From Apium graveolens (taxonomy: Eukaryota; Streptophyta; Magnoliopsida; Apiales; Apiaceae): a DNA stretch of 64,000 bases. The DNA is taken from contig NC_133650.1 of NCBI RefSeq assembly GCF_009905375.1, forward strand, positions 149,650,125 through 149,714,124. Reading direction: 5' to 3'. Shown in pieces: positions 44,631 to 55,663 of the stretch. Position numbers and translations under genes: made by a program. The notes below the pieces were generated by a model. The model was not told the origin of the DNA and did not search any database. It worked only from the letters and a program-made list of their open reading frames with translations. How positions within the stretch are numbered: position 1 is the first letter of the stretch; each line of letters begins with the position of its first letter.

Positions 44631-47600
44631 ATGGCACCAAATGACGTTATCTTTAATGGAGCCAATTTCGTCCCCAACAACTATATGGCTATTCTCAGCA
44701 AGGACGATACTCCTTCAGATCTTCACTTCATTCAAAATTTTCTTGCTAGCAGTGAGATTGGGTATGATTTGACCCAACCACAAGCACTCTCAGGAACACA
44801 AATATTGGAGTTTTGGAGAACTGGAGTCTATGATGATGGTGGTGAAGATGGGTCTCCAAGCATCATTTTTACAACTGGGGAAGATGAGCACCTAGTTAAC
44901 CTGTCTACTGTTTGACAAGCTCTGCATTTGCCAGAAAATTGTACTTTCAATGCTCAGATTGGGGATCCACTTCTACAGAGCATGATGGCCAATCTTGGCT
45001 ATGAGAAAAGTCTGCCCAAGCTGGAACAGCTAAAGAGGCCCTACATCAGAAGGGAGTGGAGCTTCTTTTTAGATTGCATCACCAGAGCCTTTGCCAACAA
45101 ATGCTCAAATTTTGATGTTATTCCAATTCTGAGTCAGCAAATAGGGTATGCACTTCTTAATCAAACTCATTTTGATTATGCTACTGCTATTTTGGGTTTT
45201 ATTGGGGATAGGATGAAAGAGGACCCAAATACTGTTTATTTTGCTAGGTTATGTCAGCTTATTTACAATTTTTGTTGTTCTGATAAGCCCCAAGTCTTTA
45301 GTGACTTGATTCAACCTTTTCAACTTCATAAAAGGGCTTTCACAGACTTGTTATCTGCTGATAATAAGAAAGACATACTAAGACCTCTTCAAATTCCTCT
45401 ACTTGTAAAACAGTTCTTAGTAAACTCTGACCCCAACACATATACACCCACCACAATCCACTTCTGGTGTCTCTCAGCAGATACCGGTTGTCAGCACTTT
45501 CATATCCAAAACCAAACCAACCTCTGGTACTTCTCAAAAGGTGCCAGTTGTAAAATCTGCTACAACATCCAGACTCAAATCTTCAAGAGCAAAATATGTT
45601 CCTCAATCTCCACCAAGGAAAAAGAGAAGGATGATTCTGAGAGATGAATCAGATGAGGAAGAATAGGTCCAGGTTCCTGCATCAGAACCTGTGACAATAG
45701 AAGCTGAAGAGTCAACTCTTTAGAAGGAGAAAGCAGATGAAGCCTCTGGCGTTCAGAAAAGAAAGAGGACTTCAAATTCTGATACAGAACATGTCACTCC
45801 TCTATCTAGAAAATCAAGGAAGACTAGAGTAGGTGTGCATATTGCACAAACTCAATCTGAGGATACTGAAGATGCTGAGAAAGGGGATCAGGAATCTCTA
45901 ATCTCATCAGAACCTATTATGATTGAAGCCCTGCCAGCAGCTGAACAAGTTCTGTTTCAAAAATCTGTGATTTCTCCACCTCACTCTCCATTCAAAGAAA
46001 CTGTCTCAGTTGAAGATTCAAGGTTAAGTCCTGAAATTGACATTCACAGGTTGAATATTCCAAATATTTTGTATCTGGAAGCACCACCAGCAAAAGAGTC
46101 AACTCCACCTGTTTCTCCAATCCTAAATGCTGAAATTCCTACTACACCAATTCTGGATTTGGAAACTGAAGATCAGAATTTTGACAAAGCTGATACAAAA
46201 TCTCCTACAACCACACACACTCTTGTGTTATCAGAAGATGAGGAGATTCTAGCAAGTTATGGAGAGTCAGCTCCAGTACATAATTCAGTGCCTGCAGGAA
46301 AAGAGCCATTATTCCAGTTTGAGGAAGAGGCTGCTCCAGTTCCATGGGAGGAAACCTTTAGAGGAGTTGAATGGACAAAGAAGTGGAATGAACCTGACTT
46401 CATTCCCAACCCAACTGTTCTGACAGATCATGTTACAAAAGCTAATGAGTTGCTGATAAATTCTGACTTCAAAAGACAACTTAAAGTCACTGCTCTCAGT
46501 ACTAAATCTCTTCAAGTTCTACACTCCAAGACTCATGCAAAGGTTGATAAACTTCAGTAAACAACTGATAAGCTAGACATGATGCTCAAACTAGACAAGA
46601 ATAGGTTTATCAGACCAATTCAAGAAAAAATGGATGCTATTGAGCAAGTTCAATCTCAGCAGCAGGCCCAACTGGATGAGGTCTTACAAAATCAAGCTGC
46701 TCAACAGACTCAGTTAAATAAGTTCCAATCTTCAGTGAAACTCCTTCTTTCTCTACTCCTGACAGATGATGCCAAAAAGTGGGAGAAGGTAGTTAAGTCC
46801 AAATGCTCACCAAGCCTAACACTGAAGAAAAAAGATGATTCTGAAGATGACCAGGGAAACCCTTGCAAGGGCAAAGGTCAAAGTCAAGGAAAGCAAGTTA
46901 AAGTACCTGATAGTAAGATTTCTGATAAATCTACTATTCAGAGGAGTGATAAGGAAGGAAAGAAGACTTCAGCTACAGATCAAACTTTGTTGCTCACAAG
47001 TTCTGAACTTGAAGATCAAGTTCTGACAACAAGTTCTGGTAATCAAATTCTGATGACAAAGTCTGATGTTCTCATTCAAGGTGGAAGTCAAGACTCGAAG
47101 AAATTCATGCAAACCTTAAAGTTCAAGGGAAAGAAGGCAACCTTCTTTTACAAGGATCCTAAGATTCAAGCCCTAGATGAGGAACTTGCAAAGAGACTGT
47201 TCCTTAAGGATAATCCAGGAGTGGATTTAGAGGAACTTGGAGAAGAAGAAGCAAGATTTAATGCTAAAAAGTCAAAACTACAGTCTAAAGTTTCTAATGC
47301 AAAGCAGCCTCCCAAACCTAAGGAGAAAGGTATAGTAATATGAGAAAGATCTGCCACAGAGATTCCTAGATCAAGGACTAGATCTCAAACTACTACTGAT
47401 CCCAAAGACAAGGGAAAAGGAAAAGTTGGGGAGACAGTCAAGAAACAGAAGATGAAGATTCCTCAAATTCTGATGGATCATGTGTGCAAGATGGTTCAAG
47501 TCTTTGATGATACTACTGCTAAAGATGAAATAGTTGAAACTCTGAAGAGAAAGAGGATAACAGAAGAATCTAAGACAACCTCTGACATAACTCAAGTTAT

Positions 47601-49131
47601 TCAGAGTGAAGATATTTTAGAACAACATGCTACAGATGAAACTGCAAATCCTGACCAATTCATCAAGACATCAACCCCTGACACTGCTTAAGTTGACATA
47701 GACAGCTTAACACTTGATCAGAAAAAGAAGCTGCTATGGAACAAAGCTACTCCAGTGGAACCTGTTAGATATATTTGATAATGTCATGGCTAATATGTTT
47801 TATGTTTAGATTTCAGATCTTATTTGAACAGAACAAATCAGTACTTAACTGATCAGTACTTATACTGGAAGACAGAACTTAAGGGATATCAGTACTTATG
47901 TTATCAGGAGATAAGCATCAGGAGATAGATATCAGAACTTAAGTGCTGAAGGACGATCAGATAAGGACAGTAGTTGATTAAAGTTAAGAAGATCAAGATA
48001 AACATAAGAAGAGATATGCATGAAGAAGGAATTCCGTGAAGAATGGAAAACTTGGAATAGAAGATATCTGATTGATATATTTTAGGAAGCAGAATTATAT
48101 TCCATATCAATTAGCGATTATCTTGTAACTGTGTAGTATATAAACACAGACATAGGGTTTACACTATAAGTGTTATCATTATCGAGAATATTATTTACTA
48201 TAACCCTAGCAGCTCTCGTGATATTTTGTTCATCACTGAGAGATAACAGTTCCAGATTGTAACAGAGTTTATTGTTTAAATAAAGTTTGTTTTCTGTTAC
48301 ATAAGTTCTTGAAGTTTGATTTGATTGTAATAAACACTGTATTCACCCCCTCTACAGTGAAAGTGTGACCTAACAGAACCTAAGACCAATCTAATGCTGA
48401 ATCAGCTTGTATCTTTTGGGTTTAGACCTAAACAAGCTAAAGACAAGTCTGGGTTAGGTTCTGACAAAGAAAAGAGATAAACCAGAGTAGAAGTTACTCT
48501 CAGAGATCCTTTCATTTTGACATACAAACCATATGAGGAAATCAAACAAAAGCACCTTGATAAAGTGCTGTCTTCTCAAATTGTCATGGATACTCATGAT
48601 GAATCAGAAGTTAAAGAAAAATTGATCCCGTTTCTCAATGATGGAAGAACTTACAGATTAGCAGATTCAGATGTGCTAAAGAAGTCTGTCAAAGAGCTTC
48701 AACATATTCACTACCTTCTGGAAGTAAAATCTGATATTACAAGAAGATGGCCAGATTACATTTTGAAGGCTATAAGAGATCTTCTCAGAATTTCTGGTGC
48801 AAAAGCTTCTGAATACATTCCAAAAATCACTGAAGATGATGGAAGGGAAGTTTCTATGAAGAAGAAGTCTGACAAGATTGAAGTAATTCTGAAGGGAAAG
48901 TGTTTATGCTACAATGAAGATTCTTCACATCCAAGAGTTATCAGACTTGGAGATGGGCTTGAAAGAACATCAATTCCTGTACTCAGAGCAGTCATTTATC
49001 AGATTGGTGATAATGAAGATGAGGAACTGATGCAAGGTAAAACACAGTTAGTTGAAGTTCTGAGAAATGCTGAGGACAAGCTGGTAAAAGACTTTGTCAA
49101 GAATCATTTTGGATTCAGATTAATCCAGTAA
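44631..49131 (+). pseudogene. Sirevirus env-like ORF of the env-only element, broken
   Basis: The ATG at 44631 starts MAPNDVIFNGANFVPNNY, with EFWRTGVYDDGGEDGSPS, LPENCTFNAQ and KRPYIRREWSFFLDCITRAFANKCSNFD, followed by IPILSQQIGYALLNQ; these match the ORF at 58873 closely. It continues (45835-46557, 46579-47338, 47452-47689) with acidic and Ser/Pro-rich text, a coiled coil near 46620-46740 (QEKMDAIEQVQSQQQAQLDE) and a basic segment, then is split by the solo LTR (47763-48376), and goes on to 49131 (SFGFRPKQAK, RRWPDYILKAIRDLL). At least six stops and shifts are present. Sirevirus env-like proteins have coiled coils, but no signal peptide or convincing membrane helix is visible here. No function is proven. 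Confidence 0.8.
47763..48376 (+). repeat. Solo LTR inserted in the env-like ORF
   Basis: A complete 614-bp LTR, TGTTAGATATATTTGATAATG to GTGACCTAACA, is flanked by GAACC at 47758-47762 and 48377-48381. It resembles the 616-bp LTR at 51144 more than its host LTRs. The env-like frame reads through once the LTR and one duplication are left out. No internal DNA remains, so the two LTRs recombined after insertion. Confidence 0.93.
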
Positions 49132-49266
49132 GATTGGTAAAAGATGCAAGGACTGTAAGTTATAGTTAGTTGTCTAAATAAACTCTCATTGCATTTGTAC
49201 TTAAATGTTTGACATCATCAGGTTTATAACTTGTACATTTTTCATAATATAGAAGTTGGGGGAGAT

Positions 49267-49842
49267 TGTTAGATATATTTGATGATGTCATGACTAATCT
49301 GATGTGTTTAGTTTCAGAACTTAATATCAGGACTTATCAGGACTTAGTTGGGAATCAGGATTTACTGAAGACCAAAAGATATCAGAACTTAAGGTATCAG
49401 AACTTGTAATATCAGAACTTAAGAAAGGATATGCTTCAGAAGTAAAGTGCGGCTGATTTCTCGGAGAGGATCTGGACTAAACAAAGGAAGATATGCTTTA
49501 GGATTTGGACGACCGGAAGACTTGTAAAAAGATAATATCTGATTGATATATTTTAGGAAGAGATATATTTCATATCAATTAGAAGATATCTTGTAACTGT
49601 GTACTATATAAACACATCTTAGGGTTTATACTTTAAGTGTTATCATTCACGAGAATATTATTCATTGTAACCCTAACAGCTCTTAGTAATATCATACATC
49701 ACTGAGAGAGTAGATTAAACCTACTGTAACAGATTTTGATATATTGAATAAACTTGTTTTCTGTTACATACTTGTGTTTATAATCAAATTGATTGTAGAT
49801 ACTATATTCAACCCCCTTCTATAGTATCATTGATGCCTAACA
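49267..49842 (+). repeat. 3' LTR of the env-only element
   Basis: It follows the polypurine tract AGTTGGGGGAGAT and is colinear with 43498-44063. It ends ATGCCTAACA before the TGATT duplication. Confidence 0.92.
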
Positions 49843-51143
49843 TGATTACTTATAAATATATAATTAAGCATATTTTTACACTACTTGATTATTCAAAGTA
49901 ATATTCTCATAATAAGGTTATAATTTATGTTAACTAATTTTAATATTTTATTACTTATGTTAAAATTTTATTCAAAATATTAATGAAGTCTCGTGCGAAG
50001 CTAACATAAATATAAATAATGTGACTTCTAGCAAGGTAGTGCATTAGTTTTTGTGTGTCAACTTCAATAATATTCATTATTTTTCCTCATAATTTATATA
50101 ATACTCAGAATTAAAAATTCACTATAACAAAAACTTGAAAATAAAATACGTGTAACTGAGTATTTTAATATATGACCCTTGCAATAAAGGAGGGAATTGA
50201 GGCTTTCAAATATTTTTAACTCTAAATGCATGTTGGAACTCTATCTTTTCTTATATTATATTTTGAGTTAAAGGTTCGAAATGCTCTAAAGAACAACTCC
50301 AATTGTTTGATCTAAATTTATTCTTTTGTCCAAGTTTAGAAAGTCTCCAACTCCAATATATTGATCTAAATAGTTAAATAACATTCGGTGACGGGTGCAA
50401 TTTTCTTTTCACGGGGTCCTAATACTTTTTTAGTAATTTATATTTCATAATTTTTTTTACAAAGAAAATATGATATAATTAACATGATTTTTATTAAATA
50501 ATATCATAAAAACACAAAAAGTTATATACTGAGTATTTACTTTATAATTTCAGGGAGAACAAGAAAGAAAATATAAAAAGAACAACAAAAGCTTAGCAAA
50601 TATAATAAAATGTAAAATGAAGGAATGGAACCAAGATTTCCTTCTCTAGTGCAATACTATAAACCAAGTAAGCTTCAAAGACAATATGTTTAAACATTGA
50701 TATTCTTCTTCTATTTAAAAAACTCAGAGGGTAAAAAAAAGAATAAAACAAGCTGAATTTAGGGATTGAATCGTGGCATTTATGATACAGAACTTGACCA
50801 GTTGAGCTACGGAAGTAATCTTTCCTTATAAAAGTTGAGTCCACCACATCATATAATTAGCCAATCATAGATTTTCTCATAATTTTCAGCCAATCAGAAG
50901 CCACAATTTCAATTTCGACCATTAAGAATTCACGAAATTCTTTCCTTTTTCAGAGACTTAACCATGATGTTAACCACCTTGAGTTAGCCTTAAATCACTC
51001 TAATTAATATTTATACTTTTATCATTAATTCAAATTCAAATTTAAAAACATTTCCTTTTTGACTTTTAAACATTACTTACAAATTTAACAAAATCATTTC
51101 CCTTTTGAATTTTATACCATTACTAACAAATCTATAGTTTACA
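49843..51143. other. AT-rich flank between the two Sireviruses
   Basis: No coding frame is convincing. Apart from a tRNA-like segment (50758-50817) I see A/T-rich DNA; at 50950-51140 ACATTTCCTTTTTGACTTTTA-like words recur twice. Confidence 0.55.
50758..50817 (-). repeat. tRNA-like segment, possible SINE head
   Basis: Read on the minus strand the text has GTAGCTCAACTGGTCAAG, a good A box of a tRNA-type RNA polymerase III promoter, and about 30 bases later CACGATTCAATCCC, a B box with one or two changes. A clean anticodon stem cannot be formed, so it is not a working tRNA. It may be the head of a SINE or a decayed tRNA; a tail was not recognised. Confidence 0.5.
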
Positions 51144-51759
51144 TGTTAGATATATTTGTGATGTCATGTCTAATAATGATTTGTGTTTAGTTTTCAGATC
51201 TTGACTAACAGGACAAATCAGGACTTAACTGAAAATCAGTACTTATACTGAAGTCAGAACTTAAGATATCAGAACTTAAGTTATCATAACTTAAGATATC
51301 AGAAGATATTTATCAAGAGATAATATCAGGACTTAAGAAGACTTTCAGATAAGGAAGGCGGCTAATTAAAAGGAAAGAAGATCAAGACTAAAATAAGAAG
51401 AGATATGCATGGAGAAGAATTCTATGAAGAATAGAAGACTTGGAAGAAAAGATAACTAATTGATATATTTTAGGATACAGAATTATATTCGATATCAATT
51501 AGAAGATTATCTTGTAACTGTGTGTCTATATAAACACAAACATAGGGTTTACACTATAAGTGTTATCATTATTGAGAATATTATTCATTGTAACCCTAGC
51601 AGCTCTCGTGATATTTGTTCATCACTGAGAGAGAACGGTTCCATTGCAATACTGTTTTATTAATACGATTACTCTTTTTTACATACTTGTGTTCTTAATT
51701 CGATTTGATTGTACTATACACTGTATTCAACCCCCTTCTACATTGTGTGTGACCTAACA
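51144..51759 (+). repeat. 5' LTR of the Sirevirus, 616 bp
   Basis: It starts TGTTAGATATATTTGTGATG and ends GTGACCTAACA. The TATA box TATATAAA is at 51527-51534. The words TCAGAACTTAAG and ATCAGAACTTAAG recur near 51250-51305. Pyrimidine block CAACCCCCTTCTAC lies near the end. Confidence 0.93.
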
Positions 51760-51778
51760 AGTGGTATCATAGCAAATC
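51760..51778 (+). other. Primer-binding site of the Sirevirus
   Basis: AGTGGTATCATAGCAAATC follows the LTR end. Relative to TGGTATCAGAGC one base is changed (G to T). Confidence 0.85.
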
Positions 51779-51813
51779 TGTTAACACATATACAGTAAAG
51801 ATCCAAAAAAATC

Positions 51814-54172
51814 ATGTCTGAAGAAGAACAAACTCCAACGAAGCCCACCAAAACTGAAGAAACTCCAAAGACTCAAATCCACGGTCGATATGAGACTAAT
51901 AGAGTTCCCATGCTGAGACCTTCCGAGTATCCCATATGGAAAGTGAGGATGGATATGTTTCTGGAAGCTACAGATCCAGAATACCTTGACAGAGTTAATG
52001 AAGGAGCACATAAGCCAACAAAGCTCTCTGTTGTAGTTGCAGATCAGCCAGCAAAGACTGTACCAAAGGAGAAAAGTGAGTATACAACTGAATATATCAT
52101 ATCAATTGCCAAGGATGCAAAGGTAATGCATTTGTTGCATAGTGCCATTGATAATGTCATGTCAAACAAGGTAATTAACTGCAAGACTGCAATGGAGATA
52201 TGGGATGCCTTGGAAACAAGATGTCAGGGAACTGATGCAATTAAAAAGAACAGGAGGACTATACTCACTCAAGAGTATGAGCACTTTGACTCAAAACCTG
52301 ATGAGTCATTAACTGGTTTATATGACAGATTTGTCAAACTCTTGAATGATCTGTCACTGATGGATAAGGAATATGATCTTAAAGATACTAATCTTAAATT
52401 CCTTTTAGCTCTTCCTAAAAGTTGGGATTTGAAGGCAACCACTATAAGAGACAAATATGCTCTTGATGAAACTACTCTTGATGAAATTTATGGTATGCTC
52501 AAAACTCATGAACTTGAGATGGATCAAAGAAGCAAGAGATATGGGAGAAAGTCAAGAACAATTGTTCTTAAGGCTGAGGAGGAATCCCCCAAAGTGGTTG
52601 TCTCAAAGAAAGGCAAAGGAAAGGCTCTCATCACAAAGTCTGATTCAGATTCATCAAGTTCTGATGATGATGATGAGGATTCAGAAACTGAAAGTCTATC
52701 TGAGATGGATGCTGATGAAGAGATGATGAAATTGTGTGCTCTCATGGTGAAGGGCATCACAAAGATAGCCTACTAGGAAATTCAGAAGGGGAAAGAAGTT
52801 TTCCAGGAAAAGTGGAAGTTCTGATAAGAAGGGATTCATAAAATCTGAACACAAAGCAGGAAATTCTGACAGAGGAGATTACTCAAATGTTAAATGCTAC
52901 AATTGGGGTGAGAAAGGCCACATATCTCATGATTGCAAGAAAGGAAAAGGTGACAAAGGCAAGGCACTTGTCACAAAGAAGAAAAGCTGGACAGACACTT
53001 CAGATTCTAAAAATGAGATGAACTATGCCTTGATGGAAAATGTTGATAGTAGTTCTGATGCTGCTGAGTTAAAGGTACCTCAAATAACTTATGCTTTTCA
53101 TACTGATGATATTACTGAGTTGAGATCTTATCTTAAAACCATATTCATTAGCTATATAGATCAGACTTTAACATGTGATAGGTTAACTTCTGAAAATATG
53201 GCTTTTAAGAAAAGGAATGACTATTTAGAAAAGGAGTTAGTTATGTTCCATCAAACTCAGAAAGAAAGAGATGATTCTTTTTATGTTAGAGATGAAGTGT
53301 TAGAATTGAATCAATCTCTAAAAACTGAGTTAGAATAGAAAAGAGAGATTATCAGGACTTGGACTAACTCTGGTAGAACAACTCAGAACTTACTAAGTAG
53401 TGGAAACTGGAAAGAGGGCTTAGGTTATGGAGATGATAAAAGTGAAACATGAACTGGACAAATTAAGCCAATTATTGTTAAACAGATTGATAAGCCAAAG
53501 GTAAATCCTGTTAAGTTTATAGCTAAAACTGTAAAGTCTGATTCTAAAAAGATGGAAGATATTGAGACATAAGTTAAGGCAGAGTCAACTTCTGACAAAT
53601 TAAAACAGGATAAATCAGCTGAAGTTAACATAGGCTTAATGACAAAGAAGCAGCTTAAGTATAAGCTGAAAGAGATTAAGAATGTAAACAAGGTAAAGCC
53701 ACCTAGGAAAAATAGGAAAGGAAAAGAAGGTGTGAATAAAAGCAATAATTATAAGCCTGTTCCTAATGCTCCTAGAAAGAAATGTTATAACTGTGGAAAC
53801 TCTAACCATCTTGCTTCTTTTTGCAGGAAGAATAAGAATATCAACTCTTTACCTCCTAAATCATGAGTTAAGAGTCAGTCTGTTAGGTTTAAACCACAAA
53901 ATCCTTGTTTTTATTGTGGTAGTTTATGGCATTCCATTTACACTTGTAAGGAATATCATAGTTTGTATTATGATTATTATCAAATAAAACCTTCTTTAAA
54001 GAAAGTTAGCATTATTCCTTTTAGTGCAAGTTCTGATGCAAAGTCTGATACTGTAAATTCTGATAAGAAAAATGTTAACATAAACTCTGATGTTAAATCC
54101 GCTGCAAATGTTAACAAACTTAATAAGGCCAAAGGATCCAAGCAAGTCTGGGTCCTTAAAACTAATCATTAG
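51814..54172 (+). pseudogene. gag: Sirevirus gag, broken
   Basis: The ATG at 51814 starts MSEEEQTPTKPTKTEE, and the frame stays open to 52774. UBN2 blocks: YPIWKVRMDMFLEATDPEYL, KVINCKTAMEIWDALETRCQ, KNRRTILTQEYEHFDSKPDE and TNLKFLLALPKSWDLK. After a stop and shift come a knuckle CYNWGEKGHISHDC (52895-52936, second Cys is Trp), a coiled-coil stretch with KKRNDYLEKEL, then CYNCGNSNHLASFC (53783 on) and CFYCGSLWHSIYTC (53903 on). Three knuckles are usual in Sirevirus gag. Stops at 52774, 53336, 53450, 53570 and 53864 break it. Confidence 0.88.
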
Positions 54173-55663
54173 TGGTCTTTGTGATTGCATGGCAACAGGA
54201 AAAACATCCTAGTTCTGGAAAGTGGATGTTCAAGACATATGACTGGAAATAAAGCCCTGCTATCAGACTTATGGAGAAAGCTGGCCTAGGAGTTTCTTAT
54301 GGAGATGGCAACATGGGAAAAACTCTGGGATATGGCAATATCAATCTTGGGAATGTCATCATTAAAAAAGTAGCTCTAGTCTCAGGACTTAAACATAATC
54401 TGCTTAGTGTTAGTCAAATCTGTGACATAGTTTATCATGTGGATTTCTTTGAAGAACACTGTGAAGTTATATGCAAATCTACAGGCAAAGTTGTTCTAAA
54501 GGGATACAGGCATGGTAACATTTATGAAGCCAAGCTTTCAACAAGTTCTGATGGTTCTATAATCTGTCTGTTAAGCAGAGCATCAATTGAAGAAAGCTGG
54601 GATTGGCACAAGAAACTCTCTCATTTAAATTTTAACAATATAAATGAACTAGTAAAGAAAGATCTTGTGAGAGGACTGCCAAAATCAGTATTTGCTCCTG
54701 ATGGCCTTTGTGATTCATGTCTATTACAAAGAAGAAATATGCTATGGTTATAGTAGATGAGTTTACCAGATACACATGGGTGTATTTCTTGCACACAAAA
54801 AGTGAAACTGCATCTATCTTGATTGATCATGTCAAACAACTGGATAAGTTGGTCAAAGACTCTATGAAAATAATAAGAAGTGATAATGGCATTGAGTTAA
54901 AGAATTTGATCATGGAAGAGTTCTGCAAAAACCATGGAATAAAGCAGGAATTTTCTGCTCCTGGAACTCCACAGCAAAATGGAGTTATTGAAAGAAAGAA
55001 TAGAACTCTTATTGAAGCTACAAGAACTATGCTTGATGAAGCAAAGTTACCAACCTACTTTTGGGCTGAAGTTGTGCAGACTGCTTATTTTCTCACAATG
55101 CGACACTTATCAACAAGCATGGAAAGACACCATATGAGATGATGAAGAAAAAGAAGCTAAATCTGAAGTATTTTCATGTATTTGGATGCAAGTGTTTTGT
55201 TCTTAAGACTCATCCTGAACAGCTATCCAAATTTGATCTAAAAGCTGATGAAGGAATTTTTGTTGGATATCCACTTTCCACAAAAGCCTTCAGATTCTAC
55301 AATTTAAGAACAAGGGTAGTCATGGAATCTATCAATGTCTCTTTTGATAATAAGAAGATTACTGGACTTGAAGATTTCAATGATCATGATCAGCTGATAT
55401 TTGAGAATGAAGCTTTAAATTCTGATTATGTAAATTCTGATAGTCTAAATCCTGATACTGCAAACACTGATAGGTTAAACTCTGATGTTATTGAAACTGT
55501 GGTGACTACGCCAAAGGAAAATGCACCTGTGCAGGGGGAGCATATTGAAGATCCAACCACATCTCAAGAAGCATCAGAACCTAGAACATGCTCTTCAAGT
55601 TCTGATTCATCAAGTTCTGATGGGCCAAGTTCTGATAATTCTGGAAACTCAAATTCTGAATGA
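54173..55663 (+). pseudogene. int: Sirevirus protease and integrase, with deletion
   Basis: The protease site reads VLESGCSRHMTG near 54212-54250: the catalytic Asp of DSG is Glu (54218-54220). Downstream LGNVIIKKVALVSGLKHNLL is the usual protease end. Integrase keeps WHKKLSHLNFNNINEL (zinc His pair) and CDSC (54709-54720), but right after that Cys pair the text jumps to ITKKKYAM in another frame. About 40 residues, with the first catalytic Asp, are missing. The second Asp (IIRSDNGIEL) and the Glu (PQQNGVIERKNRTL) remain, as does FGCKCFVLKTHPEQ. A shift near 55090 and the acidic NSD-rich linker follow. Confidence 0.88.

Larger units (their letters stand above)
43498..49842 (+). mobile_element. 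Non-autonomous Sirevirus with only an env-like ORF
   Basis: LTRs 43498-44063 and 49267-49842 (566 and 576 bp, about 95 percent alike by eye) are flanked by TGATT on both sides (43493-43497 and 49843-49847). Inside are a degenerate PBS, a gag-like start codon with about 18 codons, then directly the spacer and env-like ORF of Sireviruses, then the tract AGTTGGGGGAGAT and the 3' LTR. No gag core, protease, integrase or RT is present. Compared with the element at 51144-63088, a region of some 6.6 kb is missing between 44190 and the equivalent of 58460. It must have used proteins from another copy to move. A solo LTR (47763-48376) later split it. Confidence 0.88.

Noticed and set aside
44631..49131. 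Large ORF at 44.6-49.1 kb as a host gene
   Set aside because: Its N-terminal part and leader match the ORF at 58873 in a clear Sirevirus, and it lies between LTRs with a target duplication.
50758..50817. Functional tRNA gene
   Set aside because: A and B boxes are present but acceptor, anticodon and T stems do not pair properly.
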